Shown here: positions 27,965-40,384 of the stretch, piece by piece
Position numbering within the stretch: position 1 is the first letter of the stretch
How the letters are laid out: the number at the start of each line of letters is the position of its first letter
NCBI GenBank assembly: GCA_963969495.1
Contig: OZ018317.1
Coordinates: 28,290,503-28,354,502, forward strand
Direction: 5' to 3'
From: Ceratothoa steindachneri
Taxonomy: Eukaryota > Arthropoda > Malacostraca > Isopoda > Cymothoidae
Length of the DNA: 64,000 nucleotides
The notes under the pieces: model-generated
What the model was told of the DNA's origin: nothing
The model's database searches: none
Seen by the model: the letters and a program-made list of their open reading frames with translations, nothing else
Translations under genes and position numbers: made by a program

Positions 27965-28262
27965 CAGTAAGCCTTAAAGGCTTTGCGAGGCCCTTTGGCG
28001 AATGATCTCTGTCCTCCGTCGGTCTCGAGAAGGAAACTTATTCCAAAATGCGGCTCGGACATTTCGAGGCCATTTTATCAGCTGGAACGAATGTTCCAGC
28101 GGCGTGCAGACCCGGAATGGCCAGAAGAGTGTCAAAGGCCAAGATGGACTGGCCATAGGGGGACTGGCCAATGTCTTTGTGGCTCCCTGGGGGCTCTTGC
28201 TGGCACCACCGCTGTCTGGCTCCGTTTCAGAGAAAGGATCGTCCTCTACCTGTTTTTTATAG
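27965..28262. other. GC-rich island with open frames on both strands
   Basis: About 300 bp, much richer in G+C than its AT-rich surroundings. It stays open in two plus frames (113 and 86 codons) and one minus frame (110 codons). The minus frame has an acidic-then-Ser/Pro-rich segment (VEDDPFSETEPDSGG) but no domain I recognise. It could be an exon, a GC-rich transposon piece or chance. I see no convincing splice-site support. Confidence 0.3.
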
Positions 28263-28380
28263 CCTCCTTTTCTCTTTCGTTTTCTTGTTTCTCTGTCTTT
28301 ACACATTTATCGATCTATTTATAGTGATTTATTATTTTCAGTTCCCTTTTTCCTTTCGTCTTATGTATCTTTCACAATAA

Positions 28381-28486
28381 AATGAATCACTCACTCATTT
28401 GCTATCTCTAATTCATTTCTTTTTCTAACCTTTTCACGTTTGTTCGTTTTTCCTTTCTTATTTTCTCGTTTTCAACATTTATGGTA

Positions 28487-28573
<87 letters not shown>

Positions 28574-29360
28574 TTCTCTTCGCATATTGTACTTTTCTGC
28601 TTTTTACGTTTTATTACTTTATCGTTTTCACTTTTCTTTATTTCTTGTTTCACAATTTACACGTTTTCTGGGTTTCGTGCTTCTTCGTTTTCCGTTTTGA
28701 GGGTTTCTTATATTCCCTTTTTTTTTACTTTTTCTCCTAAACATTTTCTTGGCGATTTTACGTGTTCTTATTTTTACGGTTCACGCTCTATCGTTTTTCA
28801 CGTTTTTTTTCTTTTATGCTTTCACATTTGTTTTCGTTTGTTCTTCACTTATCATATTTTTTTCATTTTTGTGTTTTTTTTCTTTTTTAAGTTTTCTTAT
28901 TCTCATTTTTCACTTTTTTCATTTTCTCGTTTCAAGTTTTGTTTGTTTCACCTTTTCTCGTTTTTTTTCGTTTGCAAGCTTTAATGTTTCCACTTCTTAA
29001 AACTTTTTTCGATCTCTTTTTTTGTCATTTTTCTTCCTATCTTTTCTCCATCCTTTTAGTTTAAGCGTTTGTTCGTGATTTCAATTTAATGTTTTAACGT
29101 TTTACTCTTTTTTACTCTTTTTATTTTCTCATTTTCTCATTTTCCGTTTCCTCTTTTACTTTTTTCGTTAAATTGTTTTACCCTTTCTCCTCTAGTTTTT
29201 ATTGTTCTCATTTTTACATTCATTCATTTCAAAGTTTCAATTTTTTCGTTTTACCATTTTTACCTATTCACTTTTTTTCTTTCTCCTCTGTCTTGTTTTC
29301 ACGTTTACTTTTCGCTTTCGCGTTTTTATTTTCACATTTAGCTGTTTTGACTCTTTCGTA
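28381..29360. repeat. Pyrimidine-rich low-complexity tract with (TC)n core
   Basis: About 1 kb of T/C-dominated sequence with frequent CGTTTT and TTTTCAC strings. The perfect (TC)n core is at 28491-28575. Long hydrophobic open frames (for example 28481-28984) are artefacts of Phe/Leu/Ser codons. Confidence 0.88.
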
Positions 29361-31554
29361 GACCAATAAATCTCAAATTAAAGTTCGTACATTGATTGAG
29401 TTCGTATCCTCAATCTACAAATTTTCTTCTTCTTTCTGCCTCCATCTCTCCGTTAAGACCATAGAACATTAGACGTAATGTAGAAATGAAGTCAGACAGA
29501 AGTTTTTTATTATCCTTTATCATTTTCATTATTTTTCTCCTCTCTTCGAGAACTCCTACTGTTCTTCTGCTTATTCCGTTGGATCGAACCTGCGTACCGA
29601 GGATTGCTTACGAGGAAACTTAATAAGGAAAATAAAGATAATTTTTGGAGATGTAAAACTACATGCGTTTCAAGGTGATGTCATCTCTCCACATCGGCAG
29701 ACGCCAAACGATTTTATTTCAATGAAAATCAACCTTATTTATAACTTCGAACATTAAAGGGATGACAATCCCATTTTTTTTATTTTGGATTTGTGAAACT
29801 CCATTGTTTTTACCTTTCGAGAATAAATATTTTGATTATACGAAAGAGATAACGCCCCGTCCAGAAAGACCGACTTAACCCATGAACAAGGCTCGTTTTT
29901 CAACTAGCCCTCGGACCACCGGCTTCGTTTTACGATGTTTAACAAAAGCGTATCAAACGCTATTCAACTTGCCCATTTTCGTCCTTACGCCACAGTTTTA
30001 TAAGTCTTGGAATCGCTCAATTTGTAGCACGGTGGCTTCCGCCTTGAGGTATCTCCCCTATCCATTGGAATAGCATAGAAGCTTTGAGACTTATACGAAG
30101 GTCATTGAAGATAGCCAAAGCATCATTCTAGACTTGATCATTTGTGCGTATTTTCTTTTGTTTTCGTGAATTCTGATGTTTAGCGCCTTTGTCGAAGGAG
30201 GCGAGTTGCCCCTTGTCGTCGGAATGTAAATATAATAGTGGCTCAACACATACAAATATATACGAGTATACGGGCCTTAAAAGATGACAAAGACTATAAC
30301 AAAAATAGAGAAGGTAAATCATGCGCATATATGTCATGGAAGGACGATAAAAGACTTTGCAAAAGGGCAAAGAGCGTACAAAACATCACACTGAGACAAT
30401 CAGGCAGGGACGAAGAGAGGGGAATGTGTATATATGCGTTTCGACTTCAAACGTGATGTTAAAAAATGAAGTCATAAAATTATATTCGTGAAGTTTCCCC
30501 GTTGGATACTTTCCCCTTCGGTAGGAGGGCCATCGCCAATGGTCAATTGTGGCACGAGGGGACGGCAAAGCAAATTATTCCTTTGCCTCGAAAATAGGCC
30601 TAAAAACAGGCCCTTTTTTCCTGCTGGCCGTGAAAATTGTTGTTACAAAAATGCTTCTTCTTTCCGTCCCTCGAATCGGGGTAGCAGATGCTGGTGGCAA
30701 ATGGAGCAGACGTTTATGGTTTACAGGACAAATGTGTGAGTGAAAGGTTGTCACACTGGTTGACTAGTCCAAACTATAGTTTTAGTCAATGCATGGCAAG
30801 GAGTGAGATGGGAAATTCTAGCCTTAGAAGATACTTGTACGACAATGGAAAGTGTGTGAAAGAGTTGTCTATTTCTGCGTAGATAATTGTGTATTGAGTG
30901 TAGTAAACGTTACAGCTACTATACGTAGTAGGCCAATAAAATGTGTGCAAAAGACAATGTAATGCAGTATAAAAGATATTTGTAGTTAACATAGTAAGGG
31001 CTTGGTTGCTATTCTCATTAAGTGAATCAAATGGGTAAAAGAGTTGTGTATAAAAGAGAATGTAATGCTGTGTAGGAGGTATTTATAGTTATATAACTTG
31101 GTTACTATTCTCAGCAAATGAAATGTGGGAAGAAGTTTTGTGTATTTCCGGTGTAGACGATATTTCTAGGTAATGAAACAAACTCTTGCAATTACTTATA
31201 TTTGAATCAATCGCATTTGTTGTGCATTAATGATATAATAGATATTTATAATAAATGTAGTTGTTTATCGAAGCTTTTTGATACGTGTATGATATAGTAA
31301 AAAAATGCTTGAACGTAAACAATGTGAGTAGCAGAACTTTGTGTAGCAGATGCTTGAAGTAATACCCCTTGCATCTAAGAACAAAGCGGATGGTCGCAAC
31401 AAGAGGTGAAATTAAAAAAAACTGTATGAGAGTTTCTGTTATCTGCGACAGCCATTAGTAGTTCTCGGAAATGTTCCCATAGTTGCTGCTGGAATAGATG
31501 CTACTCAAGGATAATACTTTTATATACCCTCCACCATCTTCTGCACTAACTTCT
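29361..31554. other. No recognised gene
   Basis: About 2.2 kb of mixed-composition DNA with short open frames on both strands around 30130-30880. No conserved domain, RNA gene or element end recognised. 30900-31300 has loosely repeated GTAGTAAAC / TGTAATGC phrases. Confidence 0.45.
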
Positions 31555-31770
31555 AGGGGATCCTTTTAGATTAACTTTTCGAACATCTGCATCATCTACT
31601 GGCTCATCTGGCAAAAACCAATTTTCAGATCATCTTTTGGATCATCTTATCCATCATCTTCAAGTACATCTGGATCAGGTTTTGAATCATAATAAGGATT
31701 ATCTTATGGACCATTTTCAACTTCCTTTTTGGATCACCTTTTGGATAAAATTATAGGTGATCCTGAATAT
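31555..31770. repeat. Degenerate GGATCATCTT repeat
   Basis: GGATCATCTTTT-like and CATCTT phrases recur with irregular 15-25 bp spacing over about 210 bp. Confidence 0.7.
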
Positions 31771-32029
31771 GATCAATGGGCCTAGGGTAAACAAGACCCC
31801 AAAGAGTCACTAAAATATCTAAGACACAACTTTTGTGACACCAAAGAGTGCTCCTTCTATGAGTTCACGAACCAATGGACCATCCAATAGCTGGAAATTA
31901 ACGAAGCACCAAAGACACCACGAACTCAGAGTTCTTGTATTATTAAATACTTTCCACATATTAAGATTATACACGAGTCGGGTATTAATCAGTCTCTTTC
32001 TCGCCGAAGCACCTAGTACCCATTTGAAA

Positions 32030-32890
32030 CTCAATAGATGTCAGCAAACCTATCAAACTTATCCAAGTTCCATGCTCCTCTCAAGCTCATGCAAGTTCAG
32101 TACTCCTTTCAACACACGCAAGATTAGTGTTTATCCTCTCAAAATCACGAGCCGACAGATCAGTCACAAGTTAATGAGATATCAATACCCCTCTCAACCT
32201 CACGGAATTTCATTTCTACTTTCGAGCTCACTCAATGTTAGACCCTTTTCAAGCTCACAAAACATCACTACGCCTTTCAAGAACACGAGACGCCAGTACC
32301 CCTCTCAAGCTTACTACGCATCAGTTTTTCTCACAAACACAAGAGGCATCTATAACCCTGTCAAGCTCACGAGACGTAAGTACCCTTTTCAAGCTCACGA
32401 GAATTCGGTAGCCTTCTATGCCCACAAGACGACAGTAATTCTTTCAGACTCACGCAAGGTCAGTACCCATCTCAAGATGACGCAAAATCAGTACCCCTCG
32501 CAAGTTTACGAGACGGCCGTATTCCCTAGTCCTGCCGAAAATAAGTAATATCTCTATCAAGATCACGAAACGTCAATACTATCAAACTCACTCAAGCTCA
32601 GTACCCCTCTCAAGTTAACGCAACGTCAGTACCCCCTCTCAACTCACAAGACATCAGTACTGTTTTCAGGCTCACGAGGCGTCAAAACCAAACACTGCCT
32701 CTCAGAAAGTCAATACCCCTCTAACGATCCCAAGATGTCAGTACCACTCTCAAGCTAATGCAACTTTAGTACTTCGTACAAGCTTATGAGACGTCAGTAA
32801 GCCTCCGGTTCAAGAGAAATCAGTGCCTTTCTTAAGATTGGCGAGGAGTCAGTACACCTATCAAACTACATTAAGAGCCATGCTCATTAA
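32030..32890. repeat. Degenerate about 28-30 bp minisatellite, left part
   Basis: Units of the type CTCAAGCTCACGAGACGTCA plus GTACCCCT repeat with heavy divergence. The 237-codon plus-strand frame starting at 31835 runs through it and is explained by the repeat. The array resumes after the Jockey-like insertion. Confidence 0.85.
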
Positions 32891-32959
32891 AGCAGGCGTT
32901 AGGTAAGTGTACTTACGCTTCCACGTACACCAGAACAGCACACAGGCACGAGCAACATA

Positions 32960-33515
32960 CATAAACAAAATGCCGCGCAGGTTATACCCTGCCAGCCGCA
33001 AACTACCACTACACTTATACTAAGCACTAGTTCGTTTACTCTTAACATACGCACAAATTTCACTAAGAGCCGCGAGTCACACATGGAAGAGGAAAGCACA
33101 GCGCATTCAGAACTCTGCTCTGAAACGCGCATGTCGTTCTCCTTGCTACACACTCATGACCACATGCACGATCCTAAAAAGCAATCACACCAGTCGATAC
33201 ACCCACACCCGCTTAACACGACAGCTGTGGAAACACGTAAGAGACCCCACATAGACCCTAATATACGCCAGAAAATACGCTGCGATGGCTTTGAGATACC
33301 CCGCCATCCTCGACTACCCTCAACCAACACCTATCCACACATGAGACAACAACAACATCCACGAATAATACGTTTCCCTAACTCGTGTCTCATCATCTCC
33401 CTCACACCCTCCAGCCAACACAGTCTAATAGCACTAACAAAACACACAATACAACGCATCGGTGTCGAGCCACTAACCTTTCAACTCATGCAAACCCCTC
33501 TTAATTTTTTTACTT
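32960..33515 (+). pseudogene. Jockey-like RT 3' portion (copy 2), inserted in minisatellite
   Basis: Parallel to 58-600: the sequence encodes, across frame breaks, LLLTYAQISLRAASHTWKR and AQRIQNSALKRACRS, followed by the shared CTATCCACACATGAG block. It lacks the RT catalytic core, so it is a 5'-truncated dead copy. Minisatellite units lie on both sides (to about 32890 and from about 33530), so the retroelement landed inside an existing array or was captured during its growth. Confidence 0.78.
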
Positions 33516-33524
33516 TCATCTCAT

Positions 33525-34135
33525 GATAAGTACCCTTCTAATGAGGACACAAGGTTAGTACTCCTTCCAAGCTCAGGAAACGTCAGTACCCTTCTTAAAT
33601 TCAAGCAAGTTCAGTATCCCCCTTAATCTGACCTAAGATCACCACTACCTCTCTGTACACATCAGACGTCAGGATCCCGTCTCATACTCACAAGACATCT
33701 GTACCCTTCTCACCATCACGCAAACTCAATATCTCTCTCAAGATTACAAGATATCATTAACAATGCCAACCTCGTGAGATGTCAATACCCTTCATAGACT
33801 CACGGGAAGCTAATCTCCTTCTCACAAACCGAGCCATCAGAACCCCCCCCCCCCCAGTCATGAGACTATTACCCCACCCTATCTCTTCGTACCTGAGTAC
33901 CTTTCTCAAGTTCAAGAGACGTCATAACACCTCCAAAGCTCGCAAGACCTCATTAGCCTCCTCAAATTGACGCAAAGTCAGTATTCATCTCAAGAAGACA
34001 CAAGGTCAGTAATGCTGTCAAGCTAACGCAAAATTAGTACTCCTCTCTTAATATCATGAGACACCAGCCTAGTCTCAATAAGGGAAAGATCAGTAACCCT
34101 CGCAAGCTCACGAGACGTCAGTAATCTCTTGAATC
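33525..34135. repeat. Degenerate about 28-30 bp minisatellite, right part
   Basis: Same CTCAAGCTCACGAGACGTCA-type units as at 32030-32890. Contains a poly-C run (about 33846-33856). Confidence 0.83.
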
Positions 34136-34305
34136 TTTCAATATCTGGAATTTTAAGACTTTAATATCTAGGATGTCCTGAATTCAACGAACTACAGAAT
34201 GACTCAATTACTCAGTACTCCAGGATTGGTGATAACCTGGTTCCACTACTACACCGAATCAACCAGGATATCCTAGTAAAAAAAGACATATAGGATGATG
34301 AGAAT

Positions 34306-34306
<1 letters not shown>

Positions 34307-34394
<88 letters not shown>
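34307..34394. repeat. (TA)n array, about 88 bp
   Basis: Directly followed by the head of a SINE family 2 copy. Confidence 0.97.
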
Positions 34395-34396
<2 letters not shown>

Positions 34397-34805
34397 TCCT
34401 GGACACAGCGTTGGTTTTCTATCGTCGAGGTATCGGGCTCGATCCCCAGCAAGAGCGGACACAAACGTCCAGCATACCTAGATGTCTGTCCCCCGGTTGG
34501 AGGACACACGTTTGTTTATCCCAACGGAGGTCGATAGATCTTACACAGATCAACACACACAGCCCGTCACAACACCGCCATTTTCCCTCCCGTTTTCACA
34601 ACATGACGAACATGCTCTTATCCTCACTTCCAATGAATTCTGCCAAAGGGGAGTTGCAACCCCCTACTGACGTGGGATGCGTTCCCCTTTCTCCGGGGTG
34701 ACGAAGGTTCTCCCTGATAGTTGGTTGGTGTCTAAAACATAAAATACTTCTTGATGATTGTCATGTTGATCTTTACGTTGCTTTCATTATCCGGTTGGGG
34801 GTAGG
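34395..34805 (+). mobile_element. SINE family 2, copy 1
   Basis: The head has a B-box-like GGCTCGATCCCC at 34436-34447 followed by CAAGAGCGGACACA. The body has ACAACACCGCC, CCCGTTTTCACAACATGA and TTCCAATGAATTC blocks, and the 3' part ends TTTCATTATCCGGTTG. The same blocks in the same order occur at 46945-47405 (+) and 50040-50400 (-). Known: SINEs carry a tRNA-derived internal Pol III promoter. A recognisable A box is not clear here. Confidence 0.78.
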
Positions 34806-34810
34806 ATGGC

Positions 34811-35340
34811 GTTTCTTACTTACCTATTTGTCATAGCGGAGATTGATTCCAATCTGATTCCAATTTATATCTGTCTGTCGTTCAGCCCATTACTGCAGAG
34901 AAGACCAACCAATTAGAGATGGGGAGGGGGGGGGGAGCCCATGTAAGAAACAAAGATTAAAGACTAAAAGGGTTGTGTTAAAGATATGATCGAAACAAAG
35001 ACTTAAATATAGGAACAAAGAGTAAAGGGAAGTATATAACAAAGTCCCAAATGAATTAATAAAGACAAAAATGAAGAATAAAAGACCTAAAGGAAGAAAA
35101 AAGAACCGGAGGAAAGAAACAGAGAACGAAAGGTGAAATGATTTAAAGCAAGAAACAAAGACTCAAAGAAAGGTTTAAAAACTACATGAATAAGCGATGA
35201 TTTAAAGGGAGAAACGTGGACTAAAAGAATTACAATATATTGGGTTAGAAATAAATTAATGTCGTTTTTAGAAAATTTAAAAAATTTTCTAATAGTTCAA
35301 ATATTTCTGCAAATCTGTTTAGAGAGAAGCTAGAAATGAC
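34811..35340. repeat. A-rich degenerate repeat with poly-G run
   Basis: A G run near 34921-34935 is followed by loosely repeated AGAAACAAAGACTAAAG phrases up to about 35240. Confidence 0.55.
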
Positions 35341-35893
35341 TAGGACATTTTAAGCTACCAAAGCCACGGCCATTTTTTTCAAATGTAGTAATTCCGAGGT
35401 CTTTTTGAACTACCAAAAGTCTATTCCTTTTTTTCAGCTGTAGTAATACCTAGGACTTTTAAAGCTACCAAAGGCTAGGCTTTTTTCAGTTGTAGTGATG
35501 CCGAGGCCTTTTGAAGCTACCAAAGTCTAGGCTTTTTTCAGCTGTAGTAATGCTGAGGCCTTTTGAAGCTACCAAAGCCTAGGCTTTTTTCAGCTGTAGT
35601 GATGCCGAGGCTTTTTGGAGCTGTAGTAATGCTGAGGCCTTTTGAAGCTACCAAAACCGAGGCTTTTACAGCTTTTTTTTCAGGTGCAGTAAGTATCGCC
35701 TATTCCTTTTAAACTACCAAAGCATAAGACTTTTTAAACTACCAAAGTCTAGGCCTTTTTTCCGATGTAGTAAGTAATGCCTATTCCTTTTTAAGCTATC
35801 AAAGCCTAGGCGTTTTTTAGTTGTAGCCTAGGCCTTTTTTAGCCTTTACTGCCTAAGCCTTTTTAAGCCATTACTGCCTTGGCCTTTTATGAA
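35341..35893. repeat. Minisatellite, about 60-bp units, 8-9 copies
   Basis: Units of the form CAGCTGTAGTAATGCCGAGG, CCTTTTGAAGCTACCAAAG and CCTAGGCTTTTTT repeat. The central copies are well conserved and the ends decay. Confidence 0.9.
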
Positions 35894-36059
35894 CATAGAA
35901 AAAGTGCACAAAAATGGTGTTTTCAGTGCCACATGAGCTGTCTGGAGGACAAAGTTTGCGTGTGAATATTGCTTCATCTCTTTTGACTCAAAATCCCCCT
36001 TAGCCATTTCAGGAGAGAATTGTTATGGGAGATTAAAAGTGGACTCTTTGCTGCAACAT

Positions 36060-36420
36060 TTGAAGCAAAATAGAATGCCTTGATCACCAAAAAAATAATC
36101 CCGTTCCTACTCTTGCATGTGATCTCCATCAGCAGAATTTTAATGTTTGCATTTGGTGGGATGCGAAAGAGGCTTTTCATTACCAGCCATATGTTTCAGA
36201 CTTACAGCGTATTTTCAACAATTCGACGTTTAAATGAAGCTCTTGAAGAAAAACGTCTTTCATTGATGAACCGAAAAGGTCTGCTCCTTCTTCATGAAAA
36301 TGGACTTCCTCCACACGTGGCACGTCTGACTCAAGAGAAAAAATAATGCATTTATTAGGTGGTGAAGAACGTCCTTATCCTCAATATTCACTGGTAAAGT
36401 TTACGCAGATATGAAGGAGG
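36060..36420 (+). pseudogene. Mariner-like transposase fragment
   Basis: The open frame at 36080-36346 encodes a segment with RRLNEALEEKRLSLMNRKG and LLLHENGLPPHVARLTQEK. In mariner transposases this is the stretch that leads to the second catalytic Asp, normally in a DNARPHVA context. Here the Asp position reads Glu-Asn-Gly, so the catalytic residue is lost. After one stop the equivalent of the PHPPYSPDL block follows in degraded form near 36370-36400. No ends were found. Confidence 0.78.
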
Positions 36421-36568
36421 GGTGGGGGCAGTCAGGGTGGGGGGAAGTGGTGAAGGATATAATATCCTAAATTTCACTATGATGGAATCATCTTTGCTGA
36501 AGAAATGTTATTTTGTATAATAAAAATAATATTACTTTCTTTAAAAAATGTATTAATTTCCTGACAGC

Positions 36569-36570
<2 letters not shown>

Positions 36571-36659
<89 letters not shown>
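36571..36659. repeat. (TA)n array, about 89 bp
   Basis: Lies at the 3' side of the minus-strand Penelope-like remnant. Confidence 0.97.
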
Positions 36660-36662
<3 letters not shown>

Positions 36663-36666
<4 letters not shown>

Positions 36667-36703
36667 GTGTTTCGACGGAGGCGTCAGCCATCTTCAATCG
36701 CTA
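36663..36703 (-). ncRNA. Hammerhead-like motif of Penelope element B (degenerate)
   Basis: Minus strand: TTGAAGA, then a GACG...CGTC stem, then GAAACACTATATA and (TA)n. The first box is one base from CTGAAGA. The cleavage-site side is not recognisable. Confidence 0.35.
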
Positions 36704-37255
36704 GTATACTAATGAACATGGAGATATGCTTAACCCAGGGACACACAAATTTATAAGTCGGAATGTGATTATTGGGGGGTAACGGCATTTTTAAGTAGAG
36801 GAAGTATAAATCTACTCCTTATCAAGGGATTAGTGTTGAATTCCCCATCAGAACTATTATAGTTTGAAATTTCCTTTATAAGAGCTGATTCTATTAGACG
36901 CCTATGTATATAGTCGTAGGAATTATAAATTATATGTGCATTATCAGTGTCAATTGAATGGCTTTCATTTGACATGTGTAGGAACAGGCTGGATGATAGG
37001 CTTTCACAGCGCATGTGGCATTTGTGTTTCTTCATTCTCTTGGAGAATCTGCTGCTTTCTCCAATGTATACTTGATTGCAAGTTTTGAATGGAATATAAT
37101 AAACCCCCTGTTCTTTATCGGTGGATCTATTTTTAGACAGACTATTTCGGATCGTTTTTCGTATTGGGAGGCAACATTGATGTTCTTGGCCCGTGCTAAC
37201 TTTTTAAAATTAATTAATTGGGAGGAGTATGGGAATTTAATATAAATATTATTAC
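36663..37255 (-). mobile_element. Penelope-like element B, GIY-YIG endonuclease and 3' end
   Basis: Seen on the minus strand: EQGVYYIPFKTCNQ followed by VYIGESSRFSKRMKKHK, then SHSIDTDNAHIIYN and RRLIESALIKE. This is the GIY-YIG domain order: first Tyr (the GVYYIP motif), YIG with the downstream Arg, a His region, and the conserved Glu of the IESALI helix. Known: Penelope-like retroelements fuse an RT to a C-terminal GIY-YIG nuclease that nicks target DNA. The RT is absent. About 60 bp past the coding end there is a hammerhead-like motif, then (TA)n. The 88-codon frame at 36769-37035 is intact from the middle of the domain to its end. Confidence 0.85.
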
Positions 37256-37265
37256 ATACTTTCCT

Positions 37266-37266
<1 letters not shown>

Positions 37267-37351
<85 letters not shown>
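37267..37351. repeat. (TA)n array, about 85 bp
   Basis: Lies at the 5' side of the minus-strand Penelope remnant, so that remnant has a TA array on both sides. Confidence 0.97.
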
Positions 37352-37356
<5 letters not shown>

Positions 37357-37599
37357 TAGCATTCATGTGTCTCAAAGTGGGAGTGACGTGCAATCGGTCC
37401 TTTAAGAGGCAACTCCTCCTTAAACGAAATTCCGACGTGAATCGAGTTCTAAGTGATCATAATGAGGGAACTCACACTACCTACACACATACACACACAC
37501 AAGGGAAGAAAAGTGGAATTGATTGAAATGTTTTCCATGTCTATATTTCTTATAATTTTTAATCGTGATTACTTAAGATTTTTGTGTCCTCAGGTTTTG

Positions 37600-37600
37600 A

Positions 37601-37674
<74 letters not shown>
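37600..37674. repeat. (TA)n array, about 75 bp
   Basis: Pure apart from one GTA. The 250 bp to its left has a short (AC) patch and no recognised element. Confidence 0.97.
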
Positions 37675-37675
<1 letters not shown>

Positions 37676-37677
<2 letters not shown>

Positions 37678-38459
37678 CCTTTTGAAAAGTACATTAGACG
37701 CGTAAGGCTTATTGATTGGCTCTAAATTGACCAATGAGAGGGGAATGAATTGATGACGTCATCGGATTATTGGAGCAAACTGTCCAGGGTCAGCGGTGGT
37801 CTCCCTCTTCATTCACCCTCCCTCATTGCTCTCAAGTCCCTACCAAACCCCTCTCACAACCTCTCCCCTCCTCTCCCTCTCCCTGTCTCTTCCATTCTCT
37901 ACCATCAAACCAAAGGCCCCGGATTAAGATAAGGCAATGAGTGTCTCCCATCGAAACCTTTTATAGTTATTGTATTAAATAAGTCCTAAAATGCACTTAT
38001 ATATGTATAGAGTGACAGGAAAGGAACGAACCAAAATACAAACCGCAAACAGAATTGACTAAATAGTAAAGTTCGTCCTAACAGCTCTATTCAAGCATTT
38101 TTATTTATTACATTCAAAATAAAAATTATCTTCTAATAGACATTTGTGGAGTGAGAAAATGGCTACACACATATCCTGGATAATTCGAATAACCAGACAT
38201 TTTTCATGGTAGGAATTAATAGGTAATTCGGCTTCATTCTTTAATTGAATAAAATTGAATAAAATTTGGTAACCATTTTTTGAAACAAAACGGTTTCAAA
38301 ATGTTTCGTTATACTGTTTGAAATACCACAATAACGTAAAGAAATGTCACCAAATTAAATTTAGTGTATTTTTAAATGTTGTATATATTTAGTATATTTA
38401 TAACAAAATATACCACAAACACTGTTATCTCATATGAATTAATAATATATTAAATTGTC
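37676..38459. other. No recognised gene
   Basis: A CT-rich patch near 37800-37890, otherwise AT-rich unique DNA. Confidence 0.5.
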
Positions 38460-39008
<549 letters not shown>

Positions 39009-39108
39009 TGACACTGGATAGAAAATATTAGAAAAGTGCTTACAAAAGTGCTTACAAACATAACATGGGGTCAGGTCATGAAAGATCCCCTCTTTTGCCC
39101 CCAATCCC

Positions 39109-39112
<4 letters not shown>

Positions 39113-39200
<88 letters not shown>
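39113..39200. repeat. (TA)n array, about 88 bp
   Basis: Pure TA run. Flanks not recognised. Confidence 0.97.
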
Positions 39201-39202
<2 letters not shown>

Positions 39203-40384
39203 TATGGCCAAGGAAAACTATTAAAGATGAGATAGAAATTTAGAAAAGTGGATATTAGCTTAATAAACAACTAAATTTTTTTAGGTAGTTAAGTAGTTAG
39301 ATTATTATGTTCGATAGACAATCAGATATTCTATTAATAAATATATAGAAGGCTTTTCTTTTAATTTATCTATCCTAATTTTTCAATCCTTTTGTGATCT
39401 AGTATTATCCCCATTCATTATTTGGTATTGCCTTCTTAATTTTTAAATCTTTTTTTCTAGTATATTATTCTGCAGAACATATTCTTTTTAACTTTCATAT
39501 TTATATAAATACTTTGTTTACTTGTGTAGATTTTACACATAATCCATGTATTGTTAAGGCGAACCTTAAAAATTGGCGTTCAAATCAGGCCAACCGAAAT
39601 TAAAATATTGATTAAAATAATAGTCACAAAAATGGGAGAAGAATAGATCAATAGCTCATTGGGTGTATGTGCGTGCGTGTGTAAGTGTGTAGATTGACAC
39701 GCATGTTGTAATACTGTCATTAATATGGGAGAGATACAGGATCATATATACACGAACTCGTCTAAACTTTCAGTCGATTTGTAATATACGAGTGAATATA
39801 AAATTTTAGTGCTTTTTATATTTTTGTTATTATTGACTAATAGATAGGAAAATATAACCTAACAAGGTGGTGGAAGATATAAGAGTAGTGGTAGGATCTA
39901 AATTATTAGCAAAAGGTCAATAATACACGACTATTCCAACATATTTTGATAAAGCCAATGTTTGGACGAGTGTGTTTACGTGGTGGAGAGATAAAGGGTG
40001 ATGATAGGAGCCAAATTATTAATAAAAAGGGGCAATATTACAGTATTCCAGCACATCTTCATAACTCTAGTTTTAGGGTTTATACCTGCCAATGCAAATT
40101 AAAGCTTTAGAAAAGAAAGAATCTTTTCATTCAAAGCAAAGACAGACCGGGCTTCGGAGCATCCACGCTCCATCCTTCAGCTGTACAAGGATTGAGAAAA
40201 TATTGGCAGGAGACAAACAAAAATTAACCACTGGATGGGTGAAAAAACAAAACATGAGAGAATATTTACACGGAGGAACCGGCTTGCTGTGAAGGGTTAA
40301 GCAAGATAGTGACGCAGTTGTTGTTCTTGCTTTTTTTCTATTTTTTGTTATTACAGTTCAATATTTTGTCTATCTTTGTATAGT
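39201..40384. other. No recognised gene; imperfect tandem pair at 39860-40080
   Basis: Two copies of a roughly 115-bp unit (sharing CTAAATTATTAGCAAAAGG versus CCAAATTATTAATAAAAAGG and a TATTCCA block) lie in tandem. Otherwise AT-rich. Confidence 0.5.

Noticed and set aside
28481..28984. 167-codon hydrophobic frame resembling a membrane protein
   Set aside because: Pyrimidine-rich low-complexity DNA gives Phe, Leu and Ser codons. There is no real transmembrane organisation.
31835..32548. 237-codon plus-strand open frame, the longest in the window
   Set aside because: It lies within the degenerate 28-30 bp minisatellite, has no domain, and its Ser/Thr/Arg bias follows from the repeat unit.
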